This document shows, in pieces, positions 1 to 8,346 of a stretch of DNA of 64,000 nt (position 1 is the first letter of the stretch; every line of letters begins with the position of its first letter). Both the position numbers and the translations under genes were made by a program. Origin of the DNA: Trueperaceae bacterium (GTDB lineage: Bacteria; Deinococcota; Deinococci; Deinococcales; Trueperaceae); assembly GCA_036381595.1 (NCBI GenBank), contig DASVCN010000021.1:1-64000 (forward strand), read 5' to 3'. A model generated the notes under the pieces. That model saw nothing but the letters and a program-made list of their open reading frames with translations, had not been told where the DNA came from and did no database searches.

Positions 1-104
1 TAACCTGCCGACAAGTTGTGAACAAGCTGCACGTAAGACGTAGTCAGAAGGTAAGCAGCGGAAACGCAAGCCCTCGACCACCGACCGGGAAGAGTGGAAC
101 CCCG

Positions 105-929
105 ATGGACATGCAAAGAACCTCGATCGAAACCCCCCGCGGCAGGCAGTTCGAGCTCATGGCGAGCGCCCGCACCGTCGAGCCCCCGTCCCTGCCCGCG
201 GCGGGCGATCCCGGCGGCTTCGGCCCACCGGCCGCCGACGAAGCGAACGGTGTCGAGGACATCAGGGCGGTCCTCCGCGAGGAGATCTGCCTGCTCGACC
301 ACGCCCCGGGCAGCGCGCTCAGCGAGAACGCGATGGCGAAGCGGTTCGACACCAGCCGCACGGTGATCAAGCGCGTCTTCTACGGGCTCGAGTACGACGG
401 TCTCGTCGAGAGCATCGCCGGGGTGGGAACTATCGTCACCAGCATCGACCTCGTCTATCTGCAGCAGGTCTACGCCCTGCGCTTCAAGCTGACCGAACTG
501 GTCGCCGACTTCTCGGCCGGTCGAGTGACGGAGGAGCACCTCGAGCGCATGAGGCAACTCGCCAATGCCGCCGAAGCGCTGCGGGGCGCATACGACTACC
601 GGGAACTGGCCCGCCTCTACATGTACTTCGCCCAGGAGTTCGGTCAGGCGATCGGCAACCGTCCCTTCCTCGAGATCATGGACCGACTCTTCTACCAGAC
701 GTCACGCGTCTACCTCCAGGTCCTCCCCGACATGGAGTGGGAGCAGGAGGTCGATATCGCCGTGCAGGAGATGCGCGACATCGCGGCTGCGATGGAGGCG
801 AAGGACATGGCTCAGGTCGCGCGGATCCGGCGCTACCACATGGCCTGGAACCTGCGTCGCTTCAACCACTACCTGAGCAGCGCGATATTCGACGTGGACC
901 CCACGCAGGAATTCGAGTTCGAAGCCTAG
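105..929 (+). CDS. GntR family transcriptional regulator, FCD type
   Basis: This is a one-component DNA-binding regulator and probably the local regulator of the ectoine-type operon that starts 53 bases downstream. It has an N-terminal winged helix-turn-helix (ENAMAKRFDTSRTVIKRV, then a GVGTIVT wing) followed by an all-helical FCD-like effector domain. The frame stays open upstream to a GTG at 18, but that start has no ribosome binding site. The ATG at 105 is preceded by GGAAGAG at a good distance, so I prefer it; the extra low-complexity N-terminus would add 29 residues. FCD domains usually bind small carboxylates or amino-acid derivatives, so a pathway intermediate is a plausible ligand (inference). 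The family call is sure; the ligand is unknown. Confidence 0.85.
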   Translation: MDMQRTSIETPRGRQFELMASARTVEPPSLPAAGDPGGFGPPAADEANGVEDIRAVLREEICLLDHAPGSALSENAMAKRFDTSRTVIKRVFYGLEYDGLVESIAGVGTIVTSIDLVYLQQVYALRFKLTELVADFSAGRVTEEHLERMRQLANAAEALRGAYDYRELARLYMYFAQEFGQAIGNRPFLEIMDRLFYQTSRVYLQVLPDMEWEQEVDIAVQEMRDIAAAMEAKDMAQVARIRRYHMAWNLRRFNHYLSSAIFDVDPTQEFEFEA

Positions 930-982
930 TCAGTGACGCCTGCGGCCGGTTGGACGGCCCGCAGGAGTAGGGAGAAGAGAGA

Positions 983-2218
983 GTGGCAGACGAGAAGTCC
1001 GGACAGAAGGCGCAGCTCAGCAGATCCACCCTTGCCGTCTGGGGCGGCGAGGACCGCTACCTGATGGAGAACGTCACCCAGGTGCCCCTGGTGCACAGCG
1101 TGTCGTTCGGCTATCACGATCTCGACCAGTGGCGCGAGGTGGCGATCGGCGAGCGCAAGGGTCACATCTACGGCCGCAACACCAACCCGACCGTCGAGGT
1201 GTTCGAGGAGAAGGTGCGGCTCCTCGAGGGCGGAGAGGCGGCGACGAGCTTCTCGACCGGCATGGCTGCTATCAGCAACACCCTCTTCACGCTACTGAAT
1301 CCCGGAGATCGCACGGTGAGCGTGAAGGACTCGTACGGCGGGACGAACAAGATCTTCACCGAGTTCTTCCCCAGGTTCAACCTCGACGTGACCCTCTGCG
1401 AGACCGGCGACTTCGACCAGATCGAAGCCGAGATCGCCAAGGGTTGCAAGCTGCTCTACCTCGAGACGCCTACCAACCCGACCTGCAAGATTTTGGACAT
1501 CGAACGGTTCGCCCGCAAGGCGCACGAGGTGGGGGCCCTGGTGGTCGTCGACAACACCTTCGCCACGCCGATCAACCAGAATCCGCTCGAGCTGGGCGCC
1601 GATCTGGTCATCCACAGCGCGACGAAGTTCCTCGGCGGCCACGCCGATGCCCTCGGCGGAGTCGTCGTCGGACCGGCGGATCTCGTCCACGCCATTTACC
1701 ACTTCCGGGAGATAAACGGCGCCACCCTCCATCCCGAGGCCGCCTACCTCCTCCTCCGCGGCCTCAAGACTCTCGAGCTCCGCATCGAGCGCCAGAACGC
1801 GAACGCCATGAAAGTAGCCCGCTGGCTCGACTCGCACCCGTTCATCTCGAACGTCTTCTACCCGGGCCTGGAGAGCCACAGGTACCACGAGGTGGCGAAG
1901 CGGCAGATGCGGGGCTTCGGGGGGATGCTCAGCTTCCAGCTCGCCACCGACGACTTCGGCGCCGTGAAGGAGTTCCTGCCCCGGCTCCAGCGGGTGCACC
2001 GGGCCGCCAACCTGGGCGCGGTCGAAACGATCGTTGCCCCACCCCGCACCGGCTCCCATGTAGAGCTCACCCCCGAAGAACGGGCCGCGGCCGGCATCCC
2101 CGAAACGCTGGTGCGCTACTCGACGGGGATCGAGCACGCCGACGACCTCATCGCCGACCTCGACCAGGCCCTGACCGCGACGATGGAACGGTTCGGGGTC
2201 CCAGCCGGAGCTGCCTGA
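983..2218 (+). CDS. Cys/Met metabolism PLP-dependent enzyme (cystathionine gamma-synthase family)
   Basis: A 411-residue fold-type I PLP enzyme of the cystathionine gamma-synthase / methionine gamma-lyase family. The Schiff-base lysine is K215 in SATKFLGG, D190 in VVVDNTF would hold the pyridine nitrogen, and YGRNTNP (from Y63) is the phosphate-contacting motif from the neighbouring subunit. The GTG start follows a purine-rich AGGGAGAAGAGAGAG. The stop overlaps the homoserine dehydrogenase start (TGATG), so the two are translationally coupled. In this operon it could act on homoserine or a C4 amino-acid derivative made from ectoine rather than in methionine synthesis; that is inference. Gamma-synthase, gamma-lyase and beta-lyase activities cannot be told apart from sequence alone. 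Confidence 0.85.
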   Translation: MADEKSGQKAQLSRSTLAVWGGEDRYLMENVTQVPLVHSVSFGYHDLDQWREVAIGERKGHIYGRNTNPTVEVFEEKVRLLEGGEAATSFSTGMAAISNTLFTLLNPGDRTVSVKDSYGGTNKIFTEFFPRFNLDVTLCETGDFDQIEAEIAKGCKLLYLETPTNPTCKILDIERFARKAHEVGALVVVDNTFATPINQNPLELGADLVIHSATKFLGGHADALGGVVVGPADLVHAIYHFREINGATLHPEAAYLLLRGLKTLELRIERQNANAMKVARWLDSHPFISNVFYPGLESHRYHEVAKRQMRGFGGMLSFQLATDDFGAVKEFLPRLQRVHRAANLGAVETIVAPPRTGSHVELTPEERAAAGIPETLVRYSTGIEHADDLIADLDQALTATMERFGVPAGAA

Positions 2219-3297
2219 TGGCCGCTGGCCCGGCAACCTGCCGGCTCGCGCTGGTCGGCTTCGGGACGGTGGGCCAGGGCGTGACCGAGATCCTCGCCCA
2301 GCGGCGTGAACGCTATGCGCGCGAGTTCGGCCTCGATATGCGGGTCGTGGCGGTGAGCGACCTGAATCGGGGCAGCATCTACGATCCGGCCGGTTTCGAA
2401 CCGCAGGCCCTCCTGGACAACGCCGGTGACCTGGAACGCCTGGGCGCCCCGCACAAGGGCTGGGACGCGCTACGGACCATCCGCGAGTGCAACGCCGATG
2501 CGGTACTGGAGATGGCCTACACCGACCTCGAGACGGGCGAACCGGGCCTCAGCCATGCCCGGGCAGCATTGTCGAACGGCAAGCACATCGTCATGTCGAG
2601 CAAGGGGGCGGTCGCTCTGCACTTCCCCGAACTCCTCGCGCTGGCCAACGAGAACGGCGTAAGCATAGGCGTCGAAGGCACGGTGATGAGCGGCACGCCC
2701 ACCCTTGCGCTGGCCACCGAGATGCTCAAGGGCGCAGGTGTGACACGCATCGAGGGGATCCTCAACGGCACCACCAACTACATCCTCACCAGAATGGGCG
2801 AAGGGCTCGCCTATGGGGACGCGCTTGCAGAAGCCCAACAGAAGGGCTACGCCGAGGCCGACCCGACCGGTGACGTGGAAGGGATCGACGCCGCCGGCAA
2901 GGTGGCCATCCTCGCCAACCTGGTGATGGACAGACCGCTGGCGTTGAGCGATGTCCGTCGACAGGGGATAAGCCGCCTCACGCCCGCCGATATCGAGGAA
3001 GCCAGGGCAGCTGGTCAGGTGTGGAAGCTGATCGGCTATGTCGACGGAGCGAGCGCCCGGGTAGAGCCGCGGCGCATCCCGGCCAGTCACCCGCTGGCCG
3101 CGATCAGTGGCGCCACCAACGCCGTCACCTTCACGACCGACTACCTGGGGGAAGTAACGCTGATAGGGCCAGGAGCCGGCAAGCTGGAGACGGGGTACGC
3201 GATGATCGGCGACCTGCTCAAGATCGCCCGCCAAGGTGGTTTCGCTGCTGCCTCCCGATCGAACGCAACGGGCCCCCAGGGAGCGACGACGACATGA
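2218..3297 (+). CDS. homoserine dehydrogenase family protein
   Basis: A 359-residue NAD(P)-dependent homoserine dehydrogenase, interconverting aspartate 4-semialdehyde and homoserine. It has an N-terminal Rossmann motif GFGTVG (14-19), the substrate-domain motif NGTTNYILT (183-191), and E213, D219, D224 and K228, spaced like the catalytic set of characterised homoserine dehydrogenases. No C-terminal ACT domain is present, so feedback control by threonine is not expected. It overlaps genes on both sides by one to four bases (TGATG upstream, ATGA downstream). Between a PLP enzyme and an aldehyde dehydrogenase it may feed or drain the aspartate semialdehyde pool formed when ectoine-derived diaminobutyrate is degraded (inference). 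A biosynthetic role is possible but less suited to this operon. Confidence 0.85.
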   Translation: MAAGPATCRLALVGFGTVGQGVTEILAQRRERYAREFGLDMRVVAVSDLNRGSIYDPAGFEPQALLDNAGDLERLGAPHKGWDALRTIRECNADAVLEMAYTDLETGEPGLSHARAALSNGKHIVMSSKGAVALHFPELLALANENGVSIGVEGTVMSGTPTLALATEMLKGAGVTRIEGILNGTTNYILTRMGEGLAYGDALAEAQQKGYAEADPTGDVEGIDAAGKVAILANLVMDRPLALSDVRRQGISRLTPADIEEARAAGQVWKLIGYVDGASARVEPRRIPASHPLAAISGATNAVTFTTDYLGEVTLIGPGAGKLETGYAMIGDLLKIARQGGFAAASRSNATGPQGATTT

Positions 3298-4733
3298 ACA
3301 TGCCCGTCGACGGCACCCGGCAGACGGCAGCCGAGCTGATCGAAGTACTCAACCCCCAGGACGGGACGCTGGTGGATACGGTTCCGAGCGCGGGCGTCGA
3401 GGCGATGCAGAGGGCCATAGACTCGGCCGTTGAGGGGAGCCGGCGCTGGCGCCGCTCCACCACTCGGCAAAGGATGGACCTGCTCTTCGGGGTAGCCGAT
3501 CTGGTCGAGGAGCGAAGCGAGGCTTTCGCGACCACGATCGCCCTCGAGGGGATCAAGACGATCCGCGAGGCGCGCAAGGAGGTCGCCCGCTGCGTCGAGA
3601 CGCTGCGGTTGAGCGGCGAGGAGGCGAGGCGGCTGACCGGCGAGACGATCCGTTTCGACCAGGCGCCGGGGGGCGAGCGGCGCAAGGGCTTCTTCACCCG
3701 CGAGCCGATCGGGGTCGTGGGGGCGATCACGCCCTTCAACGACCCGCTGAACCTCGTCGCCCACAAGGTGGGTCCGGCGGTCGCGAGCGGCAATGCGGTC
3801 ATCGTCAAGCCCGACAGTCGCACGCCCCTCTCTGCCCTCGGGCTCGCACGGGCGTTCGAGGAAGCGGGAGCGCCGTACGGGGTCGTACAGGTCGTGACCG
3901 GGCCGGGCAGCCGGGTGGGCAGGGAACTGGTCCGCGACCCGCGCGTAAGACTCATCTCCTTCACGGGAGGGCGGGAGACCGGTGAGCGGATCATCAGGGA
4001 GGGTGGTTTCAAGCGGTACGCCATGGAGCTGGGGAACAACGCCCCGGTGATCGTCATGGCCGATGCCGATGTAGAGGCCGCCGCCCCTGCGATCGTCAGC
4101 GGCGCCTTCTGGGCCGCCGGCCAGAACTGTCTGCACGCCCAACGGATCTTCGTGCACCAGGAGGTGTGGGACAGCCTCGTGCCGCTTCTGGTCGCTGGCG
4201 CCGAGCGCTACCGGGTCGGCGACAAGCTGGACGAGGCGACCGACATGGGGCCGATGATCGACGAGGATGCGGCGGTCAGAGTGCAGGAGATGGTGGCGGA
4301 CGCGCTCGCGAAGGGCGCCCGGCTGCTCACCGGCGGTCGCCGTGAAGGGGCGTTCTTCATGCCCACGCTGCTCGCCGATGTGCCACCGTCGGCCATGATC
4401 CACGACGATGAGGTCTACGGCCCGGTGAGCCTGCTGGAGCGGTTCGGCGATCTGGAGGAGGCCATCGCTGCCGCGAACGCGGTCGACTTCGGTCTGCAGG
4501 CGGCGATCTTCACGAACGACCTCGAAGCCGCCTTCGAGGCTGGCGAGGCACTCGAGTACGGGGGCGTGATCGTCAACGACAGTACCGACTACCGGTTGGA
4601 CGCGATGCCGTTCGGTGGGCCCAAGGGATCTGGCCTCGGACGTGAAGGCGTGCGCTTCGCGATGGAGGAGATGACCGAACCGAAGCTGCTGAGCATCAAG
4701 CTGAGCGACCGCCCCCGGAAGGCAGTCGACTGA
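3294..4733 (+). CDS. NAD(P)-dependent aldehyde dehydrogenase, candidate aspartate-semialdehyde oxidiser
   Basis: A 479-residue ALDH-superfamily enzyme oxidising an aldehyde to the acid. All the core residues are visible: N149 in TPFND, K172 in VIVKPD, the cofactor loop FTGG (223-226), general base E245 in MELGNN and catalytic nucleophile C279 in GQNCLHAQR. The start ATG at 3294 overlaps the upstream stop (ATGA). A longer in-frame upstream extension exists but lies inside the homoserine dehydrogenase gene. In ectoine degradation an ALDH (DoeC/Ssd) oxidises aspartate semialdehyde to aspartate, so that is the favoured substrate here. The assignment rests on context; the ALDH family itself is certain. 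Confidence 0.85.
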   Translation: MNMPVDGTRQTAAELIEVLNPQDGTLVDTVPSAGVEAMQRAIDSAVEGSRRWRRSTTRQRMDLLFGVADLVEERSEAFATTIALEGIKTIREARKEVARCVETLRLSGEEARRLTGETIRFDQAPGGERRKGFFTREPIGVVGAITPFNDPLNLVAHKVGPAVASGNAVIVKPDSRTPLSALGLARAFEEAGAPYGVVQVVTGPGSRVGRELVRDPRVRLISFTGGRETGERIIREGGFKRYAMELGNNAPVIVMADADVEAAAPAIVSGAFWAAGQNCLHAQRIFVHQEVWDSLVPLLVAGAERYRVGDKLDEATDMGPMIDEDAAVRVQEMVADALAKGARLLTGGRREGAFFMPTLLADVPPSAMIHDDEVYGPVSLLERFGDLEEAIAAANAVDFGLQAAIFTNDLEAAFEAGEALEYGGVIVNDSTDYRLDAMPFGGPKGSGLGREGVRFAMEEMTEPKLLSIKLSDRPRKAVD

Positions 4734-4736
4734 GCG

Positions 4737-5789
4737 ATGAGCGGCCCGGCCGCTCACGGGTTGTCGCTCATCGATGTCTACCGCGCACGTTCGCGCATAC
4801 GCGGCCTGACTGTCCGCACGCCCCTGGTGCCGTCGGCGGCGCTTAGCCGGAGGGCCGGCTCGCCGGTCCACCTCAAACTCGAGAACCAGCAGTACACCGG
4901 AAGCTTCAAGCTTCGCGGCGCCCTCAATGCCCTCCTCGCGCTCTCTCCCGAGGAGCGCGAGCGAGGCGTGGTGACGGTCTCGACCGGCAACCACGGCCGG
5001 GCCGTTGCTCACGCCTGCCGGATGACCGGCAGCCGGGCAACGGTCTGCATGTCGAGACTCGTCCCCGCCAACAAGGTCGCGGCCATCGAGGAGCTCGAGG
5101 CGCGGATCGTCATCTGCGGCGACGGCCAGGACGACGCTCAGCTCGAGGCAGAGAGGCTGAGGGCAGAGGAGGGCCTTACGTTCATCCCGCCGTTCGATCA
5201 CCCGGAGGTCATCGCCGGTCAGGCCACGGCGGGTCTCGAGATCGCCGAGCAGCTGGTGGAGGCTCGGCAAGGTCGTGGCGCAACCGATCAACCGTTGCAG
5301 ATACTCGTTCCCCTCTCCGGCGGCGGACTCATCTCCGGTGTTGCTCTGGCGATCAAGTCCCTCGACCCGAACTCGCGGGTGGTGGGAGTGAGCATGGAGC
5401 GCGGCTGCGCCATGTACCAGTGCCAGCAGGCCGGCGGCTACCGGCCGGTCGAAGAGCAGGAGAGCCTGGCCGACTCGTTGGGCGGCGGCATCGGCGCAGA
5501 CAACCGCTACACCTTCGCCATGGTGCGGGAACTGGTAGACGAGATCCAACTCGTGGGCGAGGAGCAGATCGCCGCCGCCATCGTCCACGCCTACCTGGAA
5601 GAGCGTCAGGTGGTGGAGGGGGCGGCCGCGGTAGGGATAGCGGCGCTGCTGCGCGGCCCTACCGCAGGCTCCGACCGAGAAACGGTCGTCCTGGTGAGCG
5701 GCGCGAACATCGACATGGAACTCCACCGGCGGCTGGTCGCCCGCGCATCGACGCCCGAGCGAGAGCTGGCCGCGGAAGGAGGCGACTGA
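4737..5789 (+). CDS. eutB: hydroxyectoine utilization dehydratase EutB
   Basis: A 350-residue fold-type II PLP enzyme of the threonine dehydratase family. The PLP lysine is K58 in GSFKLRGA, STGNHGRAVAHA (82-93) is the asparagine loop, and SGGGLISG (194-201) binds the cofactor phosphate. The motifs PANKV, VGVSMERG and ADSLGGGIG, together with the immediately following EutC and DoeA genes, match the EutB subfamily of ectoine/hydroxyectoine utilisation clusters rather than biosynthetic threonine dehydratase; there is no C-terminal regulatory ACT domain. It presumably removes water or ammonia from a hydroxylated ectoine-derived amino acid. To my knowledge its exact reaction is not firmly established. 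The start lies 3 bases after the aldehyde dehydrogenase stop. Confidence 0.85.
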   Translation: MSGPAAHGLSLIDVYRARSRIRGLTVRTPLVPSAALSRRAGSPVHLKLENQQYTGSFKLRGALNALLALSPEERERGVVTVSTGNHGRAVAHACRMTGSRATVCMSRLVPANKVAAIEELEARIVICGDGQDDAQLEAERLRAEEGLTFIPPFDHPEVIAGQATAGLEIAEQLVEARQGRGATDQPLQILVPLSGGGLISGVALAIKSLDPNSRVVGVSMERGCAMYQCQQAGGYRPVEEQESLADSLGGGIGADNRYTFAMVRELVDEIQLVGEEQIAAAIVHAYLEERQVVEGAAAVGIAALLRGPTAGSDRETVVLVSGANIDMELHRRLVARASTPERELAAEGGD

Positions 5790-5790
5790 G

Positions 5791-6870
5791 GTGACGGAAG
5801 CGATGGTGCTGAACGAGCAGCGGCTCCGCTCGCTGGTGCCCCTCGACCTCCAGGCGGTGGACGCAATCGAAGAGTGCTTCCGCAAACTCGCCATGGAAGC
5901 CGTCGTCATGCCGCCCGTCATGCGACTCGACATCGAGGAGCACAACGGCGAAGTGGACGTCAAGAGCGCCTACCTGCCGGGGATGGAGAACTTCGCCATC
6001 AAGATCAGTCCCGGCTTCTTCGACAACCCGAAGCTCGGCCTTCCGAGCCTCAACGGGCTGATGGTGTTGCTGAGCGCCCGCACCGGGCTGCTCCAGGCGA
6101 TGCTGCTGGACAACGGTTACCTGACCGCAGTCCGGACCGCGGCCGCGGGCGCGGTCGCAGCCAGGTGGCTCTCGCGAGAGGACAGCCGTACGGCGGGGAT
6201 CATCGGTGCAGGCGAGCAGGCTCGGCTCCAGCTCCGGGCGCTCTGCCTGGTGCGGTCCATCGAACGGGCCCTGGTCTGGGCCCGGGATGAGGAGAGGGCC
6301 AACGCTTACGCGACCGAGATGAACGACCAGTTGGGCATCCCGGTCGAGGTGGCGGGAGACCGCGAGGCCCTGGTCAGGCAGAGTGACATCGTCGTGACCA
6401 CCACACCGAGCCGCGACCCGCTCGTCGACGCGGCCTGGCTGGAACCCGGGCTGCACCTGACCGCGATGGGTTCGGACTCCGAGCACAAGAACGAACTCGA
6501 ACCGCAGGTAGTGACGCGGGCCGACCTCTACGTGTGCGATCGGTCCAGCCAGTGCCGTTCACTGGGCGAGCTGCACCACGCGATCGACAGCGGCCTGCTT
6601 GCCGAAGACGACGATTTCCCGGAACTCGGCGAGGTCATCGCCGGGTCCAGGAGCGGGCGCACCGACCCGCAGCAGATCACCGTGTGCGACCTGACAGGCA
6701 CCGGTGCCCAGGACTCAGCCATTGCCGCCCTTGCCTACGCCAGGGCGGAGGGCATCTCCTCTACGGACGGTCGGGAAGGGGACCGCCCCCAGGGGGACGA
6801 GGACAGGGGTCACGGCAGGCGCGTGGCTACACCAGAGGCCGTTTCCAGGCCCGATAAGGAACGAGCATGA
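5791..6870 (+). CDS. eutC: ectoine utilization protein EutC (ornithine cyclodeaminase/mu-crystallin family)
   Basis: A 359-residue protein of the ornithine cyclodeaminase / mu-crystallin family. VDVKSAYLPG and FAIKISPGFFDNP hold the substrate-binding lysine region (K71), R115 lies in LTAVRTAAAG, and IIGAGEQARLQLRA (137-150) is the dinucleotide-binding Rossmann motif. These segments fit the EutC subfamily found beside EutB and EutD/DoeA. The GTG start is one base after the EutB stop and is preceded by a strong AAGGAGG at 5776-5782. The last roughly 35 residues (after EGISS) are very rich in Asp, Glu, Arg and Gly and look like an added tail not needed for the fold. It overlaps the doeA start by 4 bases. 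Confidence 0.85.
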   Translation: MTEAMVLNEQRLRSLVPLDLQAVDAIEECFRKLAMEAVVMPPVMRLDIEEHNGEVDVKSAYLPGMENFAIKISPGFFDNPKLGLPSLNGLMVLLSARTGLLQAMLLDNGYLTAVRTAAAGAVAARWLSREDSRTAGIIGAGEQARLQLRALCLVRSIERALVWARDEERANAYATEMNDQLGIPVEVAGDREALVRQSDIVVTTTPSRDPLVDAAWLEPGLHLTAMGSDSEHKNELEPQVVTRADLYVCDRSSQCRSLGELHHAIDSGLLAEDDDFPELGEVIAGSRSGRTDPQQITVCDLTGTGAQDSAIAALAYARAEGISSTDGREGDRPQGDEDRGHGRRVATPEAVSRPDKERA

Positions 6871-8045
6871 ACGAGAAGCTCAACTTCAGCCAGGAAGAGT
6901 ATGCTCAGCGGCTCAACAAGGTCCACCGCGCGATGGGCGAGCAGGGGATAGAGGTGCTGATCATCAGCGACCCCTCCAACATGTCGTGGCTCACCGGTTA
7001 CGACGGTTGGTCGTTCTACGTCCACCAGGCGGTTCTGGTGCCCCAGGGCGAGCAGCCGATCTGGTTCGGACGGAACCACGACAGGCCGGGCGCCAAGCGC
7101 ACCTGCTACATGACCGACGACCGTCTCACCGGCTACCCCGACAGCTTCGTCCAATCGTCCGTCTGCCATCCGATGGAGGTGCTCGCCGGTCTCATCCGCC
7201 AGAACGGTTGGGACAGACTCTCCGTGGGCGTCGAGATGGACAACTACTACTTCAGCGCGGCCGCTTACACTACCCTGCAGGTCGAGCTGCCCGAGGCCCA
7301 CTTCAAGAACGCTACCGGCCTGGTCAACTGGCAGCGCGCCATCAAGTCGGAGCAGGAGATCGCCTACATCAGGCAGGCCGCCCGGATCGTCGAACGGGTG
7401 CACGAGCGGATCTTCGAGGTGATCGAACCGGGGATGCGGAAGAACGACCTGGTTGCCGAGATCTACGCTACCGCCATCCGCGGGACGGCCACATTCGGGG
7501 GCGACTATCCCGCTATCGTGCCGCTGCTCCCCAGTGGCGCCGACGCCGGCGCGCCGCACCTGACATGGGATGACGTGCCGCTGCAGAGCGGCTTCGGCAC
7601 CTTCTTCGAGGTGGCCGGCTGCTACAAGCGCTACCACTGCCCCCTCTCCCGCACGATCTACCTGGGCACCCCTGAGAAGCGCTACCTCGACGCCGAAGGA
7701 GCGTTGGTGGAGGGGATCGAGGCGGCGCTCGAAGTGGCCAGACCGGGCAATACCTGCGAGGAAGTGGAGAGCGCCTTCGCCCGGACCGTCGCCCGCTACG
7801 GCATCCACCGGGAGAGCCGAGCCGGTTACCCGATCGGTCTCAGCTACCCGCCCGACTGGGGCGAGCGGACGATGAGCTTCCGGCCGGGGGACACGAGCGT
7901 CCTTCAGCCGGGCATGACCTTCCACCTGATGCCCGGCCTCTGGTTCGACGACTGGGGGATGGAGATCACCGAGAGCATCCTCATCACGGAGAACGGGGCG
8001 GAGTGCCTCTGCAACGTGCCGAGGCAGCTGTTCGTGAAGGCGTAG
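6867..8045 (+). CDS. doeA: ectoine hydrolase DoeA/EutD (M24 peptidase-like)
   Basis: A 392-residue creatinase / M24 'pita-bread' protein. The N-terminal segments DPSNMSWLTGYDGWSFYVHQ (35-54) and MTDDRLTGYPDSFVQSS, together with WFDDWGMEITESIL near the end, are typical of DoeA/EutD, which opens the ectoine ring to N-acetyl-diaminobutyrate and also acts on hydroxyectoine. The usual five metal ligands of M24 metallopeptidases are not evident, as expected for this metal-independent subgroup; E248 in FFEVAGC is a candidate catalytic residue by position. It is cytoplasmic, with no signal peptide. A good AAGGA site precedes the ATG, which overlaps eutC. No partner deacetylase (DoeB/EutE) is encoded in the window. 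Confidence 0.88.
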   Translation: MNEKLNFSQEEYAQRLNKVHRAMGEQGIEVLIISDPSNMSWLTGYDGWSFYVHQAVLVPQGEQPIWFGRNHDRPGAKRTCYMTDDRLTGYPDSFVQSSVCHPMEVLAGLIRQNGWDRLSVGVEMDNYYFSAAAYTTLQVELPEAHFKNATGLVNWQRAIKSEQEIAYIRQAARIVERVHERIFEVIEPGMRKNDLVAEIYATAIRGTATFGGDYPAIVPLLPSGADAGAPHLTWDDVPLQSGFGTFFEVAGCYKRYHCPLSRTIYLGTPEKRYLDAEGALVEGIEAALEVARPGNTCEEVESAFARTVARYGIHRESRAGYPIGLSYPPDWGERTMSFRPGDTSVLQPGMTFHLMPGLWFDDWGMEITESILITENGAECLCNVPRQLFVKA

Positions 8046-8084
8046 CCTGACTGTAACCGCACTCACGATGGCGGCACGCCCGCT

Positions 8085-8110
8085 CCCCCTAGGCTTGGCT
8101 CCTAAGGGGG
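8085..8110 (+). promoter_or_regulatory. hairpin enclosing the ribosome binding site of the DUF1328 gene
   Basis: CCCCCTAGG (8085-8093) pairs with CCTAAGGGGG (8101-8110) with one bulged base and a 7-base loop. The 3' arm is the AAGGGGG ribosome binding site of the gene starting at 8118, so folding would hide it. It may also act as the terminator of the ectoine operon, but no T-tract follows. Confidence 0.45.
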
Positions 8111-8117
8111 AGTCGTC

Positions 8118-8273
8118 ATGCTCGGATGGATTATCGGACTGGCAGTGGTTGCGGTGATAGCGGGCGCGCTCGGTTTCGGAGGGGTAGCGAGCGTTGCCGC
8201 CGGCATCGCTCGGTTCCTGTTCTTCGCCCTACTGGTGGTCATCGCCCTGGTCGTGATCTTCGCGTTGTTCTGA
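8118..8273 (+). CDS. DUF1328 small membrane protein (YtjA family)
   Basis: A 51-residue microprotein with two hydrophobic helices, starting MLGWIIGLAVVAVIAGALGF and containing GFGGVASVAAGIARFLFF. The GFGGxAxxAAGIAxxLFF core and the length are the signature of the DUF1328/YtjA family of small inner-membrane proteins, whose function is unknown. The ATG at 8118 is preceded by AAGGGGG. The gene stands alone between the ectoine operon and a strong terminator. Members of this family are often seen with general stress genes; nothing here points to a specific partner. Confidence 0.85.
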   Translation: MLGWIIGLAVVAVIAGALGFGGVASVAAGIARFLFFALLVVIALVVIFALF

Positions 8274-8294
8274 GCCTCCAACGCACCAGAAGGA

Positions 8295-8329
8295 AGCGCC
8301 GGCAGGTCGATACCCGACCTGCCGGCGCT
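8295..8329. terminator. bidirectional terminator hairpin
   Basis: A perfect 15-bp stem (8295-8309 with 8315-8329) around a 5-base loop. It lies between the convergent DUF1328 gene and the sugar-binding protein gene and can serve both strands. No long T-run follows on either side. Confidence 0.8.
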
Positions 8330-8346
8330 GCTACTGGCTCTAGCCG

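Noticed and set aside
11-27. ACAAGTTGTGAACAAGC near the window start as a GntR operator
   Set aside because: Overlapping imperfect dyads that do not fit the FadR consensus; too close to the window edge to judge.
3141-5963. Long minus-strand open frame of 940 codons opposite the aldehyde dehydrogenase and eutB genes
   Set aside because: It is the antisense shadow of real genes in GC-rich DNA; the translation has no domain motif and is full of Arg, Asp, Gly and Pro stretches.
983-8045. Operon as plain methionine/threonine biosynthesis because of the gamma-synthase and homoserine dehydrogenase
   Set aside because: EutB, EutC and DoeA features and coupling to them point to ectoine use; no aspartokinase, homoserine kinase or acyltransferase gene is present.
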